Assembly (NCBI GenBank): GCA_958417225.1
Contig: CATZCM010000009.1
Span: forward strand, 1-48,619
DNA from: an uncultured Eubacteriales bacterium
GTDB lineage: Bacteria > Bacillota > Clostridia > Oscillospirales > Acutalibacteraceae
Reading direction: 5' to 3'
Length of the DNA stretch: 48,619 nt
Below the pieces are notes generated by a model. The model worked only from the letters and a program-made list of their open reading frames with translations, did no database searches and was not told where the DNA came from. A program made the translations under genes and the position numbers. Positions 18,645 through 27,348 of the stretch are shown in pieces. The stretch's first letter is position 1; each line of letters begins with the position of its first letter.

Positions 18645-18673
18645 TTGATTTTTCATGCGTTATGTGGTATATT
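18645..18673 (+). promoter_or_regulatory. Promoter of the prfA operon
   Basis: TTGATT (18645-18650), 17-base spacer, TATATT (18668-18673), 35 bases before the prfA start. Confidence 0.65.
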
Positions 18674-18707
18674 AAAATAGCATTAATTAAAAAAGGGGTG
18701 TCTTTTT

Positions 18708-19778
18708 TTGTTTGAGAAATTGGAATCTATTGAAGAAAAATACGATAAATTAAATAAGAAACTGTATGATCCTAATATTGTTTCAAATCAGGATGAATAT
18801 AGGAAAATTATGAAAGAGCATAAACAACTTACTCCTATAATAGAAAAGTATCATGAGTATAAAAATGCTAAAACTGCGCTAAATGAAGCTAAGCAGTTAT
18901 TATCTGAAGGGGGGATTGATGCTGAATTTAAGGAAATGTTAGATGAAGAAATTCGCAATTCAACAAAAAAAATAGAACAGTCATCAGAAGAATTAAAGAT
19001 TTTATTGTTGCCAAAAGACCCAAATGACGATAGAAATGTTATTGTGGAAATTCGAGGTGGCGCAGGCGGAGAAGAAGCGGCTTTGTTTTCGGGTGTGCTG
19101 TATCGTATGTATAGCATGTATGCGGAATCTCAAGGTTGGAAATGCGAAATCCTAAATGCTAATGAAACTGAGCTTGGTGGATTTAAAGAAGTTAGTTTTA
19201 TGATTTCGGGAGAAGGTGCATATTCTCGGCTTAAGTACGAAAGTGGAGTCCATAGAGTACAACGCGTCCCTGAGACGGAAACACAGGGTCGGATTCATAC
19301 TTCAACTGTAACTGTAGCAGTTTTACCGGAGGCTGAGGATGTAGAAGTACAGATAAATCCTAATGATTTGCAAATAGATACGTTTCGTGCAGGCGGAGCA
19401 GGAGGGCAACACATAAATAAAACTGATTCTGCAATTCGTATTACTCATTTACCAACGGGTTTGGTGGTAGAATGCCAGGATGAGAGGAGTCAATACAAAA
19501 ATAAGGACAAAGCAATGAAAGTTTTAAAATCAAGGTTATTGGAGGCTAAGAGAGAAGAGCAAAATTCTGCAGTAGCCGAGGAACGACGGATGCAGGTAGG
19601 GACTGGTGACCGCTCAGAGCGAATACGAACATATAATTACCCTCAGGGTCGTATGACAGATCATCGTATAGGACTTACGCTTTATCGACTTGAGAGTATA
19701 CTCAATGGGGACATAGATGAAGTGATAGATGCACTTATTACGGCTGATCGTGCGAAACAATTGAGCCAAGAGGAGTAA
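18708..19778 (+). CDS. prfA: Peptide chain release factor 1
   Basis: Recognises UAA and UAG and releases the peptide. The 356-residue protein contains VEIRGGAGGEEAALF, the stop-recognition PxT tripeptide within PETETQGRIHTS, and the catalytic GGQ at residues 232-234. The start is TTG at 18708 with AAAAGGGGTG upstream; the sequence MFEKLESIEEKYDKL matches RF1 N-termini and no ATG lies nearby. The methyltransferase gene prmC, the usual partner, is not next to it; tsaC follows instead. Confidence 0.96.
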   Translation: MFEKLESIEEKYDKLNKKLYDPNIVSNQDEYRKIMKEHKQLTPIIEKYHEYKNAKTALNEAKQLLSEGGIDAEFKEMLDEEIRNSTKKIEQSSEELKILLLPKDPNDDRNVIVEIRGGAGGEEAALFSGVLYRMYSMYAESQGWKCEILNANETELGGFKEVSFMISGEGAYSRLKYESGVHRVQRVPETETQGRIHTSTVTVAVLPEAEDVEVQINPNDLQIDTFRAGGAGGQHINKTDSAIRITHLPTGLVVECQDERSQYKNKDKAMKVLKSRLLEAKREEQNSAVAEERRMQVGTGDRSERIRTYNYPQGRMTDHRIGLTLYRLESILNGDIDEVIDALITADRAKQLSQEE

Positions 19779-19811
19779 GTTTTTGTTTTTGGGTAAGGAA
19801 AGTGTGATAAA

Positions 19812-20828
19812 ATGAAAACGAAATTTTTTAAGGAAAATAGTGATTTGAAGGAAGCCGCGAAGATAATTCGAAGTGGTGGGTTGGTTGCGATGCCAACAGA
19901 AACTGTGTATGGATTGGCGGCGGATGCTTTAAATGGCGTTGCTGTAAAAAAAATATTTGAGGTGAAGGGCAGACCGTGTGATAATCCACTTATTGTCCAT
20001 ATATCTGATTTTAGTGAAATTTATAGTCTAGTTAGTAGTGTGCCAGGTGAAGCTGAAAAATTAGCGAAAAGCTTTTGGCCAGGACCACTTACTATAATTT
20101 TACCAAAGTCAGATAAAGTTCCAGGTGAAGTTACAGCAGGTCTTAATACAGTAGCAGTTCGTATGCCAAGTCATAAGATTGCCCGGGATTTTATTTGTCT
20201 TTGTAAGACTCCAATAGCTGCACCTTCTGCTAATCTTTCAGGCAAACCAAGCCCAACTACTTTTGAACATGTTGTTCATGACCTTGATGGGCGTGTAGAT
20301 GGAATAATTGATGGAGGACCTTGTGAGTTTGGTGTCGAATCGACTGTAATAACCCTTGCGACGAACCCTCCTAAACTTTTAAGACCAGGTGGTGTTACAT
20401 TAGAACAGCTTAGAAGTGTTTTAGGGGAAGTTGACATGGACAAGGCAGTGTTAAATAAGCTTCAGGAAAAATCAATCGTAAGTTCACCTGGAATGAAATA
20501 TAAACATTATGCACCGTCTGTGCGTGTTGTGATGGTAAATGGATCCAGTGAAGCTTTTGTGAGGTATATCAATGATAAACATGATAATGATATTATTGCA
20601 TTGTGTTTTGATGAAGAGGTTTCAATGATTAATGCAAAGACTTTGTCTTACGGTAGTATCCAGAATCAAAAACAACAGGCGTCTAAACTTTTCGATGTGT
20701 TGCGTGAAGTGGATGAGTATAATGTGAAATGTGTGTATGCACATGCTCCTTCGCCTAGTGGGATAGGGCTTGCTACTTATAACCGGTTGATACGGGCAGC
20801 AGGATTTGAGGTGATTAAAGTTGAGTGA
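19812..20828 (+). CDS. tsaC: L-threonylcarbamoyladenylate synthase, Sua5 type
   Basis: Makes threonylcarbamoyl-AMP from threonine, bicarbonate and ATP, the first step of t6A synthesis. The N-terminal YrdC domain (about 1-205) has GGLVAMPTETVYGLAADA, KGRPCDNPLIVH, FWPGPLTIIL and APSANLSGKPSPT. A linker SPGMKYKHYAP leads into the C-terminal Sua5 domain with ASKLFDVLRE and GLATYNRLIRAAG. At 338 residues it is the long form. ATG at 19812 follows AAGGAAAGTG. Its stop overlaps coaE by 8 bases. Confidence 0.95.
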   Translation: MKTKFFKENSDLKEAAKIIRSGGLVAMPTETVYGLAADALNGVAVKKIFEVKGRPCDNPLIVHISDFSEIYSLVSSVPGEAEKLAKSFWPGPLTIILPKSDKVPGEVTAGLNTVAVRMPSHKIARDFICLCKTPIAAPSANLSGKPSPTTFEHVVHDLDGRVDGIIDGGPCEFGVESTVITLATNPPKLLRPGGVTLEQLRSVLGEVDMDKAVLNKLQEKSIVSSPGMKYKHYAPSVRVVMVNGSSEAFVRYINDKHDNDIIALCFDEEVSMINAKTLSYGSIQNQKQQASKLFDVLREVDEYNVKCVYAHAPSPSGIGLATYNRLIRAAGFEVIKVE

Positions 20829-21381
20829 AAAAACTAAGGTAGTTGGAATAACAGGACCAACCGGAGCAGGTAAAAGTACTGTTTGTAGGTCATTTCAGAA
20901 AAGTGGTTGTGAAATCATTGATGCAGATGAAATTGCACATGATATATTGAAAAATAACCCTGAGTGTAAACAAGATATTATTAAAAGTTTTTCAGAGGAA
21001 ATACTAAATAATGATGGTGAAATTGATCGAAAAAAACTTGCCAAAAAGGCGTTTCGGGATGTTTCTCAGACAGAAATTTTAAATAATATTATGTATCCAC
21101 ACATAGTTATAAAAATAGCTAATGATTTATTTGAGTGTCAGAAAAATGGTGTAAGAGTTTGTGTTATTGATGCGGCGCAGTTGTTTGAAAGTGGAATTGA
21201 TAAGTTTTGCGATGTGGTGATAGCAGTGCTTGCCCCGTATAGGGTTCGCCTCGAACGCATTATGAATCGCGATAATATGAGTGAACATGATGCAAAAATG
21301 AGATTGGAAGTTCAAAGTAGTGATGAATTCTATAAATCTAAAACACCGTATATTATAGATGGGACTAAGTTTTTGCAATGA
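20821..21381 (+). CDS. coaE: Dephospho-CoA kinase
   Basis: Last enzyme of coenzyme A synthesis (186 residues). P-loop GPTGAGKST (12-20), DADEIAHDIL, the VIDAAQLFESG substrate loop and RIMNRDNMSEHDAKMR lid are present. TTG start at 20821, inside the end of tsaC; no ATG or GTG fits ahead of the P-loop. Slightly short at the C-terminus compared with E. coli but normal for Clostridia. Confidence 0.93.
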   Translation: MSEKTKVVGITGPTGAGKSTVCRSFQKSGCEIIDADEIAHDILKNNPECKQDIIKSFSEEILNNDGEIDRKKLAKKAFRDVSQTEILNNIMYPHIVIKIANDLFECQKNGVRVCVIDAAQLFESGIDKFCDVVIAVLAPYRVRLERIMNRDNMSEHDAKMRLEVQSSDEFYKSKTPYIIDGTKFLQ

Positions 21382-21454
21382 AGAATAATTTTAATATTGT
21401 TGTGTCTTGATGTTTTAAAACTGTGTATTTGGATTAAATTAGGGGTTTATGTGC

Positions 21455-22066
21455 ATGAAAAATGAGAAGAAAAAGAAATCTAAAAGATTATGCAGTAATT
21501 TTTGGAGAACACTAAAGATGGTTAGTATAAGTTTTTTATGCTTTGTGTTTATTGCGTCAATAGTTACTGCTGGATATAAAATGTACTATTCAAAGGCGTA
21601 TCCGATAAAATATGAGGAATCTGTTAGAATTTCATCTAGAAGGCATGCGGTTGAGCCAGCTTTAATATATGCTATGATAAAAACTGAAAGTGGATTTCGA
21701 AATGGCGCAAAGTCTCGGGTAGGAGCAAGAGGCCTTATGCAATTAATGCCACAGACGTTTACATGGCTTCAAGAAAGTAAACATGAGTTACTTAGTGAAG
21801 ATAGTATAAATGATCCTCAAATTAATATTGAATATGGAGTGTATTATATTTCGATGTTGTTGCAAAAATATGCGGATGAGAAAACTGCTATATGTGCATA
21901 TAATGCAGGTCCATCTACGGTGGATCGATGGCTTAATGATAAGGAGTGCTCTCGAGATGGAAAATCGCTTCAAAATGTTCCATTTGACGAAACTCGAAAT
22001 TATGTAAATAAAGTGATGAAATATAGAAAAATATATCGGGACTTGTATCCTGAAAAAAATCTTTGA
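21455..22066 (+). CDS. Membrane-anchored lytic transglycosylase (SLT domain)
   Basis: Cleaves peptidoglycan glycan strands to 1,6-anhydro products. A basic N-terminus and one transmembrane helix (about 22-40) precede a Slt70-type catalytic domain: EPALIYAMIKTESGF with the catalytic glutamate at about residue 78, GARGLMQLMPQTF, and AICAYNAGPSTVDRWL. ATG at 21455 is 9 bases from AGGGG; the ATG at 21449 is too close to it. coaE followed by this gene is a recurring order in Clostridia. 203 residues. Confidence 0.9.
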   Translation: MKNEKKKKSKRLCSNFWRTLKMVSISFLCFVFIASIVTAGYKMYYSKAYPIKYEESVRISSRRHAVEPALIYAMIKTESGFRNGAKSRVGARGLMQLMPQTFTWLQESKHELLSEDSINDPQINIEYGVYYISMLLQKYADEKTAICAYNAGPSTVDRWLNDKECSRDGKSLQNVPFDETRNYVNKVMKYRKIYRDLYPEKNL

Positions 22067-22082
22067 TAAAGGGGTATTTAAC

Positions 22083-23486
22083 ATGAGTGATAAAAAAATT
22101 AAATCTGAAAATCTTTCTGAAAAACTTTGTATGAAGCATGAACACGGAGCAAATCGACTTAAGGAGAGTGAATTAAAGAAAGTTGATAAATTTGCTAATG
22201 GATACAAAAAATTCCTGGATGAATCAAAAACGGAACGCGAAAGTGTAAAAGCTTGTTTAGAGCTGTTAAAGGATGCAGGGTTTAGAGAATTTAGTTATGA
22301 AGAAAAATATTCTGCTGGAGATAAAATTTATAAAATCAATCGTGATAAATCAATTATCTTTGCAATCATAGGAAAAGACGGGTTATCTCGTGGAGCTAAT
22401 TTTGCAATTGCTCATGTGGATTCTCCGAGACTTGACTTGAAACCAAATCCCCTTTATGAATCCGATTCAATTGCATTTTTTAAAACTCATTATTATGGGG
22501 GCATAAAAAAGTACCAGTGGATGGCTACTCCTTTGTCTTTGCATGGAAAAGTGATTACCATGTCTGGGAAGTCAATTGATGTGAATATTGGTGAAGATGA
22601 TGGAGATCCGCAATTTTGTGTTACAGATTTGCTACCGCACTTGGCTAGCGAACAAATGGAAAAACCTATGAAAAAGGCATTTACAGGTGAAGACCTTAAT
22701 ATACTCGTTGGGAGCAGGCCTTTTAAGTCATCAAAGGAAGCAGAGTCGGTTAAGTTAAATGTTCTTCGAATTTTAAATGAAAAGTATGGCATGATAGAAG
22801 AGGATTTTCTATCAGCTGAGTTGGAAGCAGTACCGGCGTTCAAAGCTGTAGATATAGGGTTTGATAGAAGTATGGTTGGTGCGTATGGACAGGATGATAG
22901 AGTGTGTGCGTATGCTGCTATCATGGCAACAATCGATGCAAAAGTGCCAGAGAGAACTTGTGTTACTGTGCTTACAGATAAAGAAGAAATTGGTAGCGAT
23001 GGAAATACAGGAATGAAATCAGAGTTTTTTAAACATTTTATGGCGGATCTTGCAGATAAAGAGGATTTGCATGTGAGACATGTACTAGACAAATCAAGGT
23101 GTTTATCTGCGGATGTGAATGCAGCGTTTGATCCAAATTATTCGAGCGCATATGAAAAAAATAACTGTAGTCACATAAACCATGGAGCTGTTATCACGAA
23201 GTATACTGGAAGTGGTGGGAAAAGTGGGACATCAGATGCCTCTGCTGAATTTATGTCGAGTATAAGAAAGCTTTTGAATGAGAATGATATATTATGGCAA
23301 ATCGGAGAATTAGGAAAAGTTGATGGCGGCGGAGGAGGAACTATCGCAAAATTTGTAGCTAATTTGAATGTTGATGTTGTAGATTTGGGTGTTCCAGTTT
23401 TGTCAATGCATGCACCTTTTGAAGTTGTATCGAAAATTGATCTTTTTATGACATATCAAACTATAAAGGTTTTTTATGAAAAATAA
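22083..23486 (+). CDS. M18 family aminopeptidase
   Basis: Cytosolic dizinc aminopeptidase (467 residues) removing N-terminal, often acidic, residues from peptides. Metal ligand motifs are visible: FAIAHVDSPRLDLKP, GAYGQDDRVCAYA, LTDKEEIGSDGNTGM with the catalytic glutamate, and a late VLSMHAPFEVVSK with a histidine ligand. ATG at 22083 follows AAAGGGGT, 16 bases after the preceding stop, so it is probably co-transcribed. Substrate preference is not readable from sequence. Confidence 0.93.
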   Translation: MSDKKIKSENLSEKLCMKHEHGANRLKESELKKVDKFANGYKKFLDESKTERESVKACLELLKDAGFREFSYEEKYSAGDKIYKINRDKSIIFAIIGKDGLSRGANFAIAHVDSPRLDLKPNPLYESDSIAFFKTHYYGGIKKYQWMATPLSLHGKVITMSGKSIDVNIGEDDGDPQFCVTDLLPHLASEQMEKPMKKAFTGEDLNILVGSRPFKSSKEAESVKLNVLRILNEKYGMIEEDFLSAELEAVPAFKAVDIGFDRSMVGAYGQDDRVCAYAAIMATIDAKVPERTCVTVLTDKEEIGSDGNTGMKSEFFKHFMADLADKEDLHVRHVLDKSRCLSADVNAAFDPNYSSAYEKNNCSHINHGAVITKYTGSGGKSGTSDASAEFMSSIRKLLNENDILWQIGELGKVDGGGGGTIAKFVANLNVDVVDLGVPVLSMHAPFEVVSKIDLFMTYQTIKVFYEK

Positions 23487-23490
23487 TTTA

Positions 23491-23499
23491 TGATATAAT
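23491..23499 (+). promoter_or_regulatory. Extended -10 element before the Ntn-hydrolase gene
   Basis: TGATATAAT gives a consensus -10 (23494-23499) with extended TG, right after the aminopeptidase stop. No clear -35. Confidence 0.45.
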
Positions 23500-23533
23500 T
23501 GGCTTTATATGAATCAACAAAGGAGATGATTTT

Positions 23534-24643
23534 ATGAAAAAGGTCATTCAACGTGTCCTTTTAGTCCTTTTGGCTATTGTGCTTGTTTGTATTGCTATTT
23601 TTGTTGGAATATATTTTGGGCGATTTAGAACATTAGCATCCATTGAAAAACTTAGTTCGTATAGCGATGGTTATGATTTATATCGTATGGATATTAAATA
23701 TAATTACAGTATTGATGACGTGATAAATTATGGCATAAAAGATGACCAAACTATGATAGATGCAATTATTAAAGAATCATTACCGTTGTTGCCTGTAAGT
23801 ATTAAGGCTCCAAAATTTGGATGTACGGCATTTAAACTGCTTGATATGGAAAAGGATTTTCATATGGGTCGAAATTATGATTTTAAGAACGACACATCAG
23901 CAATGCTCGTTTATTGTGCTCCGAAGAATGGATATAAATCAGTTGCATTTGCGGCACTTGACAATATATCTGCCAATGTGCCAGACAAAAGTCTAAAAAA
24001 GAAACTTGCGACTTTAACTGCACCATTTATTTGCCTTGATGGTATGAATGAAAAAGGTGTTTCAATTGCAGTGTTAACACTTGATAGTGCTCCTACTCAC
24101 CACGAGACCGGTAAACCTACTATAGCTACAACTCTTGCAATTCGGCTTATTCTTGATCGAGCAGCGACAACTGATGAAGCTATAGAACTTTTACGTAAGT
24201 ATGATATGTTTGCTTCTTCGGGAAGGGATTATCATTTTTACATTACAGATGCCCAGGGTAACGGTAGAGTAGTGGAATATGATTGTGATAGTGATACGCG
24301 TGAACTTGTTGATTCAGAGTCCGAAGTAGTTACGAATTTCTTTGTTAAATATAAGGATAAGGTTTTGCCAAAACAAAGAAATGGTGTTTATGGTCACGGA
24401 AAGGAACGGTATGATGCAGTTATTGACGTTTTGAGTGAACAAAAAGGAAAGTTTACAAATAGTACCGTGTGGGATTCTCTCAAAGCATCGTCTCAGGATC
24501 CTAATCCAACTGATATTACTAGTAATACACAATGGTCTATAAATTATAACAATACAGATCTAACAGCTGAAATTGTGATTAGGCGTAATTGGAATGACTT
24601 GATTCGGTATAACCTTAAAAATAATTCGATTGTGAATTCTTGA
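23534..24643 (+). CDS. Membrane-anchored Ntn-hydrolase, choloylglycine hydrolase / acyltransferase-like
   Basis: A 369-residue linear-amide C-N hydrolase-like protein. One N-terminal transmembrane helix (about 7-28) puts the domain outside. The likely nucleophile is C97 in KFGCTAF, which would be exposed after removal of a propeptide. MGRNYDF (111-117) follows at the spacing seen in the bile-salt hydrolase/penicillin acylase and C45 acyltransferase group. FICLDGMNEKGVSIAVL and the TTDEAIELLRKYD segment also fit. An exported or surface role is inferred from the anchor. The true substrate is unknown and bile salts are not implied. ATG at 23534 follows AAAGGAGATG. Confidence 0.8.
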   Translation: MKKVIQRVLLVLLAIVLVCIAIFVGIYFGRFRTLASIEKLSSYSDGYDLYRMDIKYNYSIDDVINYGIKDDQTMIDAIIKESLPLLPVSIKAPKFGCTAFKLLDMEKDFHMGRNYDFKNDTSAMLVYCAPKNGYKSVAFAALDNISANVPDKSLKKKLATLTAPFICLDGMNEKGVSIAVLTLDSAPTHHETGKPTIATTLAIRLILDRAATTDEAIELLRKYDMFASSGRDYHFYITDAQGNGRVVEYDCDSDTRELVDSESEVVTNFFVKYKDKVLPKQRNGVYGHGKERYDAVIDVLSEQKGKFTNSTVWDSLKASSQDPNPTDITSNTQWSINYNNTDLTAEIVIRRNWNDLIRYNLKNNSIVNS

Positions 24644-24813
24644 TGGTTTAAGTAATTTTACTTAGAGAAGTTTTAGTTGGGGATTGTCATAGGACTTTTT
24701 TATTTCCTTTGATAATTCCTAACGGTGGTTGTAGAAATTTATATATGGCGTAATTTAAAAATATGTGTGAAGTGAAGACAAATACTTTTATATTTTCTTA
24801 TATGTGAATTTTT

Positions 24814-24841
24814 TTTACATTGAGGATGATTGATGTATAAT
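24814..24841 (+). promoter_or_regulatory. Promoter of the glyA operon
   Basis: TTTACA (24814-24819), 16-base spacer, TATAAT (24836-24841), 25 bases before the start. Confidence 0.65.
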
Positions 24842-24866
24842 ACAAAATAAAAGGACGTGATATAAT

Positions 24867-26117
24867 TTGAGTTATTTATTTAAAAATTTACAAAATCAAG
24901 ATCCGGAAGTGGCAGATGCTATATCATTAGAACTTTCGCGACAGAGACATAATATTGAATTAATTGCATCGGAGAATATAGTTTCAAGTGCAGTGCTTGA
25001 GGCTATGGGTTCTATACTTACTAACAAATATGCTGAAGGATACCCCTGTAAACGATATTACGGTGGATGTGAATATGTGGATATTGTGGAGAAAATTGCG
25101 ATAGATAGAGCACAGAGACTTTTTTCTGCAGAACATGCAAATGTTCAGCCGCATTCCGGATCTCAAGCAAATTCAGCAGTATATTTTTCTGTGCTTGAAC
25201 ATGGTGATACAGTGCTTGGAATGAGTTTATCTGAGGGAGGGCATTTAACCCACGGATCCCCTGTGAATTTTTCTGGGAAAATATATAATTTCGTTCCATA
25301 TGGAGTAGATCCTGTGACACAAATGATAGATTATGATAAAGTGTTGGAAATTGCTTTGCAGGTTAAGCCTAAGATGATTGTGTGTGGCGCGAGTGCGTAT
25401 CCTCGAAATATAGATTTTAGTAAATTCCGTGAAATTGCGGACAAGTGTGGTGCATATTTGATGGTGGATATGGCACACATAGCAGGACTTGTTGCGGGCG
25501 GAGTTCATGAAAATCCTGTGCCGTATGCGGATTTTGTCACAACTACCACTCATAAGACTTTGCGTGGACCTAGAGGTGGAATGATTTTGTGTAAGGAGAA
25601 GTATGCTAAGGTTATCGATAAAGCTATTTTTCCGGGAACTCAGGGTGGCCCACTTATGCATGTGATTGCGGCAAAAGCGGTTTGTTTTAAGGAAGCTTTA
25701 GACCCATCTTTTAAAGAGTATGCGCAAAGAATTGTATCTAATTGCAAAGTTTTAGCAGATGAATTAAGGTGTAAGGAAATTAGACTTGTTTCAAATGGGT
25801 CTGACAATCACTTATTGCTTATAGATCTTTCAGATGAAGAGGTTACTGGAAAAGAGCTAGAAAAAAGGTTAGACGAGGTACATATTACAGTGAATAAAAA
25901 TACTGTTCCCAATGAAAAACGTAGTCCTTTTATAACAAGTGGAATTAGGATTGGGACGGCGGCTGTTACTACTCGTGGTTTTGGTGAAAATGACATGAAA
26001 ATTATAGCTGACTTAATATATAAGGCAATTCGAAAATTTGACAGCAATAAGCAGTATATTCAGAGTCAGGTGAAATTGATGTGCGATCGCTACCCAATTT
26101 ACGATGAGGTGAAATAA
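24867..26117 (+). CDS. glyA: Serine hydroxymethyltransferase
   Basis: PLP enzyme converting serine and tetrahydrofolate to glycine and methylene-tetrahydrofolate, linking to fhs in one-carbon metabolism. The 416-residue protein has ELIASENIVS, NKYAEGYPCKRYYGG, PHSGSQAN, VDMAHIAGLVAGG and the PLP lysine K230 in TTTHKTLRGPRGG. Start is TTG at 24867 with AAAAGGACGTG upstream. Stop and the rarA start share one base (TAATG). Confidence 0.97.
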   Translation: MSYLFKNLQNQDPEVADAISLELSRQRHNIELIASENIVSSAVLEAMGSILTNKYAEGYPCKRYYGGCEYVDIVEKIAIDRAQRLFSAEHANVQPHSGSQANSAVYFSVLEHGDTVLGMSLSEGGHLTHGSPVNFSGKIYNFVPYGVDPVTQMIDYDKVLEIALQVKPKMIVCGASAYPRNIDFSKFREIADKCGAYLMVDMAHIAGLVAGGVHENPVPYADFVTTTTHKTLRGPRGGMILCKEKYAKVIDKAIFPGTQGGPLMHVIAAKAVCFKEALDPSFKEYAQRIVSNCKVLADELRCKEIRLVSNGSDNHLLLIDLSDEEVTGKELEKRLDEVHITVNKNTVPNEKRSPFITSGIRIGTAAVTTRGFGENDMKIIADLIYKAIRKFDSNKQYIQSQVKLMCDRYPIYDEVK

Positions 26118-27343
26118 TGAATCCTTTGGCAGATAGGCTCAGGCCGAAAGATTTATCTGAAGTTGTGGGTCAACGGCATATTTTGGATGTAGGTAAACCT
26201 CTTGAAAGATTGTTTGAGTCTGGTAATATACCAAATTTAATCTTTTATGGACCTCCTGGTGTTGGGAAAACAACAGTGGCGAGGTTAATTGCTCAAAAAA
26301 CAAATAAAACTCTTCGCAAGTTAAATGGGACGACTGCATCAACTTCGGATATAAAAGAAATAATTGCTCAAACAGGAACTTTTGCGGCTCCTAATGGAAT
26401 ACTTCTTTACTTGGATGAAATACAGTACTTCAATAAAAAACAACAGCAGACCTTACTCGAACATATGGAAACAGGAAATATAACCTTGATTGCGTCTACT
26501 ACAGAAAATCCGTATTTTTATGTGTATGGGGCAGTTTTGAGTAGATCTATGGTTTTTGAATTCAAACCGGTTCCAGTTGATGAGGTGGTTAGGTCACTTA
26601 GTAGAGCGGTGAGTTTCCTTGAAAATGAAGAAATTTATAAAATTAACGTATCTCAAGATAGTTTAAAGGCAATTGCTCGGTACTGTGCTGGTGATGTGCG
26701 TAAATCACTTAATACGCTTGAGATGTGTGTGTTGACATCTCCGCGTTTGGATGGCTCTGTGATAATAACGGCTGATTTTATACGTGATATTACAGCAAAG
26801 GGGAATTTTATATATGATAAAAATTCAGATGAACATTACGACACGATATCGGCATTTCAAAAATCAATGAGAGGTTCTGATCCGGATGCAGCGCTACATT
26901 ATTTGGCCAGGCTTATTACTGCAAACGATCTTCAATCGATATGTCGAAGACTTTTGGTTTGTGCGTGTGAGGATGTTGGGATGGCTTGCCCACAAATTAT
27001 ACCTATAGTGAAATCTTGTGTGGATATTGCAATGCAGGTTGGCTTTCCTGAAGCGAGGATTCCACTTGCTGATGCGGTTGTGCTAGTGTGTCAGTCACCA
27101 AAATCAAATTCGGCTTACAACGGGATAAATGCAGCAATTGCAGATATACAGTTGGGTCATGTGGGAAAAATTCCGAGACATTTGCAAAACGTTCACTGTG
27201 ATGGTGATGATGTTGCGAGAAAAGGTCAATTTTATAAAAATCCGCATGATTATGAGGGGCATTATGTAAAACAACAGTATTTGCCTGATGAACTCGTTGG
27301 TAGACAGTATTATAAACGTTCTAATAAAAACAAGGAAGGATGA
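26117..27343 (+). CDS. rarA: Replication-associated recombination protein A (AAA+ ATPase)
   Basis: RarA/MgsA/WRNIP1-type clamp-loader-like ATPase (408 residues) acting at stalled forks and SSB-coated DNA. N-terminal PLADRLRPKDLSEVVGQRH, Walker A GPPGVGKT (45-52), Walker B YLDEIQYFNK, sensor 1 IASTTENPYF and the C-terminal tetramerisation region ending GRQYYKR are complete. Translationally linked to glyA upstream and to tyrS downstream. Confidence 0.95.
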   Translation: MNPLADRLRPKDLSEVVGQRHILDVGKPLERLFESGNIPNLIFYGPPGVGKTTVARLIAQKTNKTLRKLNGTTASTSDIKEIIAQTGTFAAPNGILLYLDEIQYFNKKQQQTLLEHMETGNITLIASTTENPYFYVYGAVLSRSMVFEFKPVPVDEVVRSLSRAVSFLENEEIYKINVSQDSLKAIARYCAGDVRKSLNTLEMCVLTSPRLDGSVIITADFIRDITAKGNFIYDKNSDEHYDTISAFQKSMRGSDPDAALHYLARLITANDLQSICRRLLVCACEDVGMACPQIIPIVKSCVDIAMQVGFPEARIPLADAVVLVCQSPKSNSAYNGINAAIADIQLGHVGKIPRHLQNVHCDGDDVARKGQFYKNPHDYEGHYVKQQYLPDELVGRQYYKRSNKNKEG

Positions 27344-27348
27344 TTTTT

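Noticed and set aside
22493..23092. Minus-strand frame of 199 codons
   Set aside because: Antisense shadow of the M18 aminopeptidase, without a binding site or family features.
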